A DNA stretch of 7,304 nt from Bacilli bacterium (lineage in GTDB: Bacteria > Bacillota_I > Bacilli_A > RF39 > UBA660): positions 1 through 7,304 of the forward strand of contig JAFTYN010000044.1 in NCBI GenBank assembly GCA_017461465.1. Reading direction: 5' to 3'. The notes under the pieces were generated by a model. The model was given only the letters and a program-made list of their open reading frames with translations. It ran no database searches and was not told the DNA's origin. Made by a program: the position numbers and the translations under genes. Below, piece by piece: positions 5,195 to 7,304 of this stretch (position 1 is its first letter; each line of letters opens with the position of its first letter).

Positions 5195-6997
5195 ATGAAG
5201 CAATCTAATGTTAGAAATTTTTCGATTATAGCACATATAGATCATGGTAAGAGTACTTTAGCAGATAGAATACTTGAACTTACAGGTGCTATTGATCAAA
5301 GAGAAATGCAAGCACAATTACTAGATAATATGGATCTAGAACGTGAAAGAGGTATTACAATTAAACTTAATGCCGTACAATTAAATTATAATTATAAGGA
5401 TGAAGACTATGTACTTCACTTAATTGATACTCCAGGACATGTAGACTTTACTTATGAAGTATCACGTTCTTTAGCGGCTTGTGAAGGAGCTATTTTAGTT
5501 GTGGATGCAGCTCAAGGAATAGAAGCTCAAACACTAGCTAATCTTTATCTAGCATTAGAACATAATCTTACAATAATACCTGTTATTAATAAGATTGATT
5601 TACCTAATGCTGATCCTGAAAAAGTTAAGAAAGAACTTATGGACACATTAGGATTTAATGAAGATGAGATAGTACTTACTAGTGCTAAAAATGGTATTGG
5701 TATTAAAGAACTAGTAGAAACTGTTATTGAAAAAGTTCCTGCTCCAAGTGGTAAAAAAGAAGATAAATTACAAGCTTTAATATTTGATAGTTGTTATGAT
5801 TCTTACCGTGGTATAGTTGCCTTAGTAAGAATAGTTAATGGAAAACTAAAAGTAGGAGATAATATCAAAATGATGGCAACAGGTGCTTCATATGATGTTA
5901 CAGAACTTTTAGTTCATACTCCAAAAGAAAAGAAAGTTAAAGAACTTGTAACTGGTGAAGTAGGAGAAATAGTTGCCAATATTAAAAATATTGAAGATGT
6001 TAAAGTAGGTGATACTGTAACATTATTAGATAATCCTGCTGAACAGGAACTACCAGGATATAAGCCAATGAAACCTATGGTATTCTGCGGACTATATCCA
6101 CTTGAATCTAACAAGTATCCAGATTTAAGAGAAGCTTTAGAAAAACTAAAATTAAATGATGCTGCATTAGAATTTCAACCAGAAACTTCTAAAGCGTTAG
6201 GTTTCGGTTTTAGATGTGGTTTCTTAGGACTTCTTCATATGGATATCATAGAAGAGAGAATAGAAAGAGAATTTGGAATAGAAATTATTGCAACAAGTCC
6301 TTCTGTTATTTATAACGTATATTTAACAGATGGAAGAGTAGAATACATTGATAGTCCAGTAAAACTTCCTGAAAGGCAAAAAATAGATCATATAGAAGAA
6401 CCATATATACGTACTAATATATTTGTACCTAGTACTTATATTGGAAGTATTATGGAACTTTGTCAAAATAAAAGAGGTAATTATATTTCAATGGAGTATT
6501 TAGATCCAACAAGAGTAAATATCCATTATGAAATACCATTATCTGAAATAGTATATGATTTCTTTGATAAATTAAAAAGTAGTACTAAAGGATATGCTTC
6601 ATTTGATTATGAAGTTATAGGTTATAAGAAAAGTGACTTAGTTAAAATGGATATTCTTCTAAATGGAGAAGCAGTAGATGCTTTAAGTATTATTGTACAT
6701 AAGGATTTTGCATATCCACGTGGTAAAGCTATAGTCGAAAACTTAAGAAAACTTATTCCAAGACAACAATTTGAAGTGCCTGTACAAGCTAGTATTGGTT
6801 CTAAAGTTATAGCTAGAGAAACAATAAAAGCTGTTAGAAAAGACGTACTTGCTAAATGTTATGGTGGAGACGTATCAAGAAAAAGAAAACTACTTGAAAA
6901 GCAAAAAGAAGGTAAGAAGAGAATGAAAACAGTAGGTAGTGTTGAAATACCACAAGAAGCCTTCTTATCAGTTCTTTCTATGGATGGTGATGAATAA
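5195..6997 (+). CDS. lepA: Elongation factor 4 (LepA), ribosome back-translocase GTPase
   Basis: Translational GTPase that binds the ribosome; in the family it is credited with back-translocation and with a part in 30S assembly. All GTPase motifs are present: G1 AHIDHGKST (13-21), G2 in GITIK (53-57), G3 DTPGH (78-82, with the catalytic His82), G4 NKID (132-135) and G5 SAK (163-165). EF-G-like domains follow. The LepA-specific C-terminal domain is intact: YPRGKAIVENLRK, then CYGGDVSRKRKLLEKQKEGK from residue 555, and a final IPQEAF segment. The 600-residue length is standard. The ATG at 5195 has AGGTGA (5185-5190) four bases upstream, the same close spacing as at rnhB. Its own promoter precedes it, and its stop overlaps the next start by one base (TAATG at 6995-6999). 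Confidence 0.98.
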   Translation: MKQSNVRNFSIIAHIDHGKSTLADRILELTGAIDQREMQAQLLDNMDLERERGITIKLNAVQLNYNYKDEDYVLHLIDTPGHVDFTYEVSRSLAACEGAILVVDAAQGIEAQTLANLYLALEHNLTIIPVINKIDLPNADPEKVKKELMDTLGFNEDEIVLTSAKNGIGIKELVETVIEKVPAPSGKKEDKLQALIFDSCYDSYRGIVALVRIVNGKLKVGDNIKMMATGASYDVTELLVHTPKEKKVKELVTGEVGEIVANIKNIEDVKVGDTVTLLDNPAEQELPGYKPMKPMVFCGLYPLESNKYPDLREALEKLKLNDAALEFQPETSKALGFGFRCGFLGLLHMDIIEERIEREFGIEIIATSPSVIYNVYLTDGRVEYIDSPVKLPERQKIDHIEEPYIRTNIFVPSTYIGSIMELCQNKRGNYISMEYLDPTRVNIHYEIPLSEIVYDFFDKLKSSTKGYASFDYEVIGYKKSDLVKMDILLNGEAVDALSIIVHKDFAYPRGKAIVENLRKLIPRQQFEVPVQASIGSKVIARETIKAVRKDVLAKCYGGDVSRKRKLLEKQKEGKKRMKTVGSVEIPQEAFLSVLSMDGDE

Positions 6998-7304
6998 TGA
7001 GTAAAGAATTATTAGATAGATATAATAGTATTTGTGATGAAATATTTGATCAAAGATTAATTACACCTGGTGATAAAGATGCTATGAAATTAAGAAAAAT
7101 AGTAAAGGCAGTCGCAGCCTTTATAGCAACTGATTATAAAGCTACAATTTTAGATTTAGTTACAATAACTGGTTTATCTAAATCTAGTATTCAAAGATAT
7201 TTGAATGAAGAAAAGATAATTTCAGAACTTTTTAATACTGAAATAGCTAATAAAGTAAAACAAGGATTAGAAAATAACAAAGTTAATGCTAGAATTAAAG
7301 GTGG
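6997..7304 (+). CDS. Helix-turn-helix protein, N-terminal part, runs off the window
   Basis: An open frame from ATG 6997 to the window edge gives 102 residues with no stop. The start overlaps the lepA stop by one base and has GGTGA (6986-6990) six bases upstream, so it is translated from the lepA mRNA. Residues about 46-70 look like a helix-turn-helix: a helix (KATILDLVTIT), the turn GLSKSS and a recognition helix (SIQRYLNEE). The pattern recalls SpoIIID-type and related HTH regulators, in which a similar SKSTV segment occurs, but the similarity is partial and judged by eye. No metal ligands or membrane segments are visible in the part present. A DNA-binding regulator is the best guess. Its size, partner domain and targets cannot be told from this fragment. 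Confidence 0.7.
   Translation, partial: MSKELLDRYNSICDEIFDQRLITPGDKDAMKLRKIVKAVAAFIATDYKATILDLVTITGLSKSSIQRYLNEEKIISELFNTEIANKVKQGLENNKVNARIKG

Noticed and set aside
5914..6114. Minus-strand open frame in lepA
   Set aside because: Shadow of lepA; no sign of its own promoter or of a known family.

Overview
The window looks like chromosomal DNA from a low-GC, Gram-positive-type bacterium, either Bacillota or a walled or wall-less Mycoplasmatota/Bacilli relative. The grounds are very AT-rich sequence, Shine-Dalgarno sites of the AGGAGG/AGGTG type, TATAAT promoters, U-tract terminators and a T-box riboswitch. All genes lie on the + strand. Every Trp codon seen is TGG, no in-frame TGA interrupts a gene, and the seven visible stops are six TAA and one TAG, so the standard code fits. 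I cannot name the species.

Layout. (1) 1-585: the C-terminal end of a GH31-type glycoside hydrolase, closed by a terminator whose hairpin contains the stop codon. (2) 594-859: a promoter followed by a leucine T-box leader with specifier CTT and a terminator hairpin. (3) 860-3606: an operon of an unrecognised three-helix membrane protein and leuS (leucyl-tRNA synthetase), overlapping by one base. (4) 3597-5153: a terminator/promoter junction, then rnhB (RNase HII), an Asn-rich small protein of unknown function and a compact metallo-beta-lactamase-fold hydrolase, all overlapping, then a terminator. (5) 5160-7304: a promoter, lepA (elongation factor 4) and, overlapping it by one base, the start of a helix-turn-helix protein that runs off the end.

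How the genes work together. Most of the window is housekeeping: tRNA charging, ribonucleotide removal from DNA and translation quality control. The T-box should switch on the membrane protein and leuS when tRNA-Leu is uncharged. The rnhB, lepA and leuS units are separated by very short junctions in which a stop codon or hairpin is followed almost at once by a new promoter. I see no CRISPR array, mobile element, phage gene, tRNA or rRNA, and no clear undescribed defence or biosynthetic system. The leads most worth following are the membrane protein under leucine control, the compact T-box with its nested terminator, and the Asn-rich protein between rnhB and the hydrolase.
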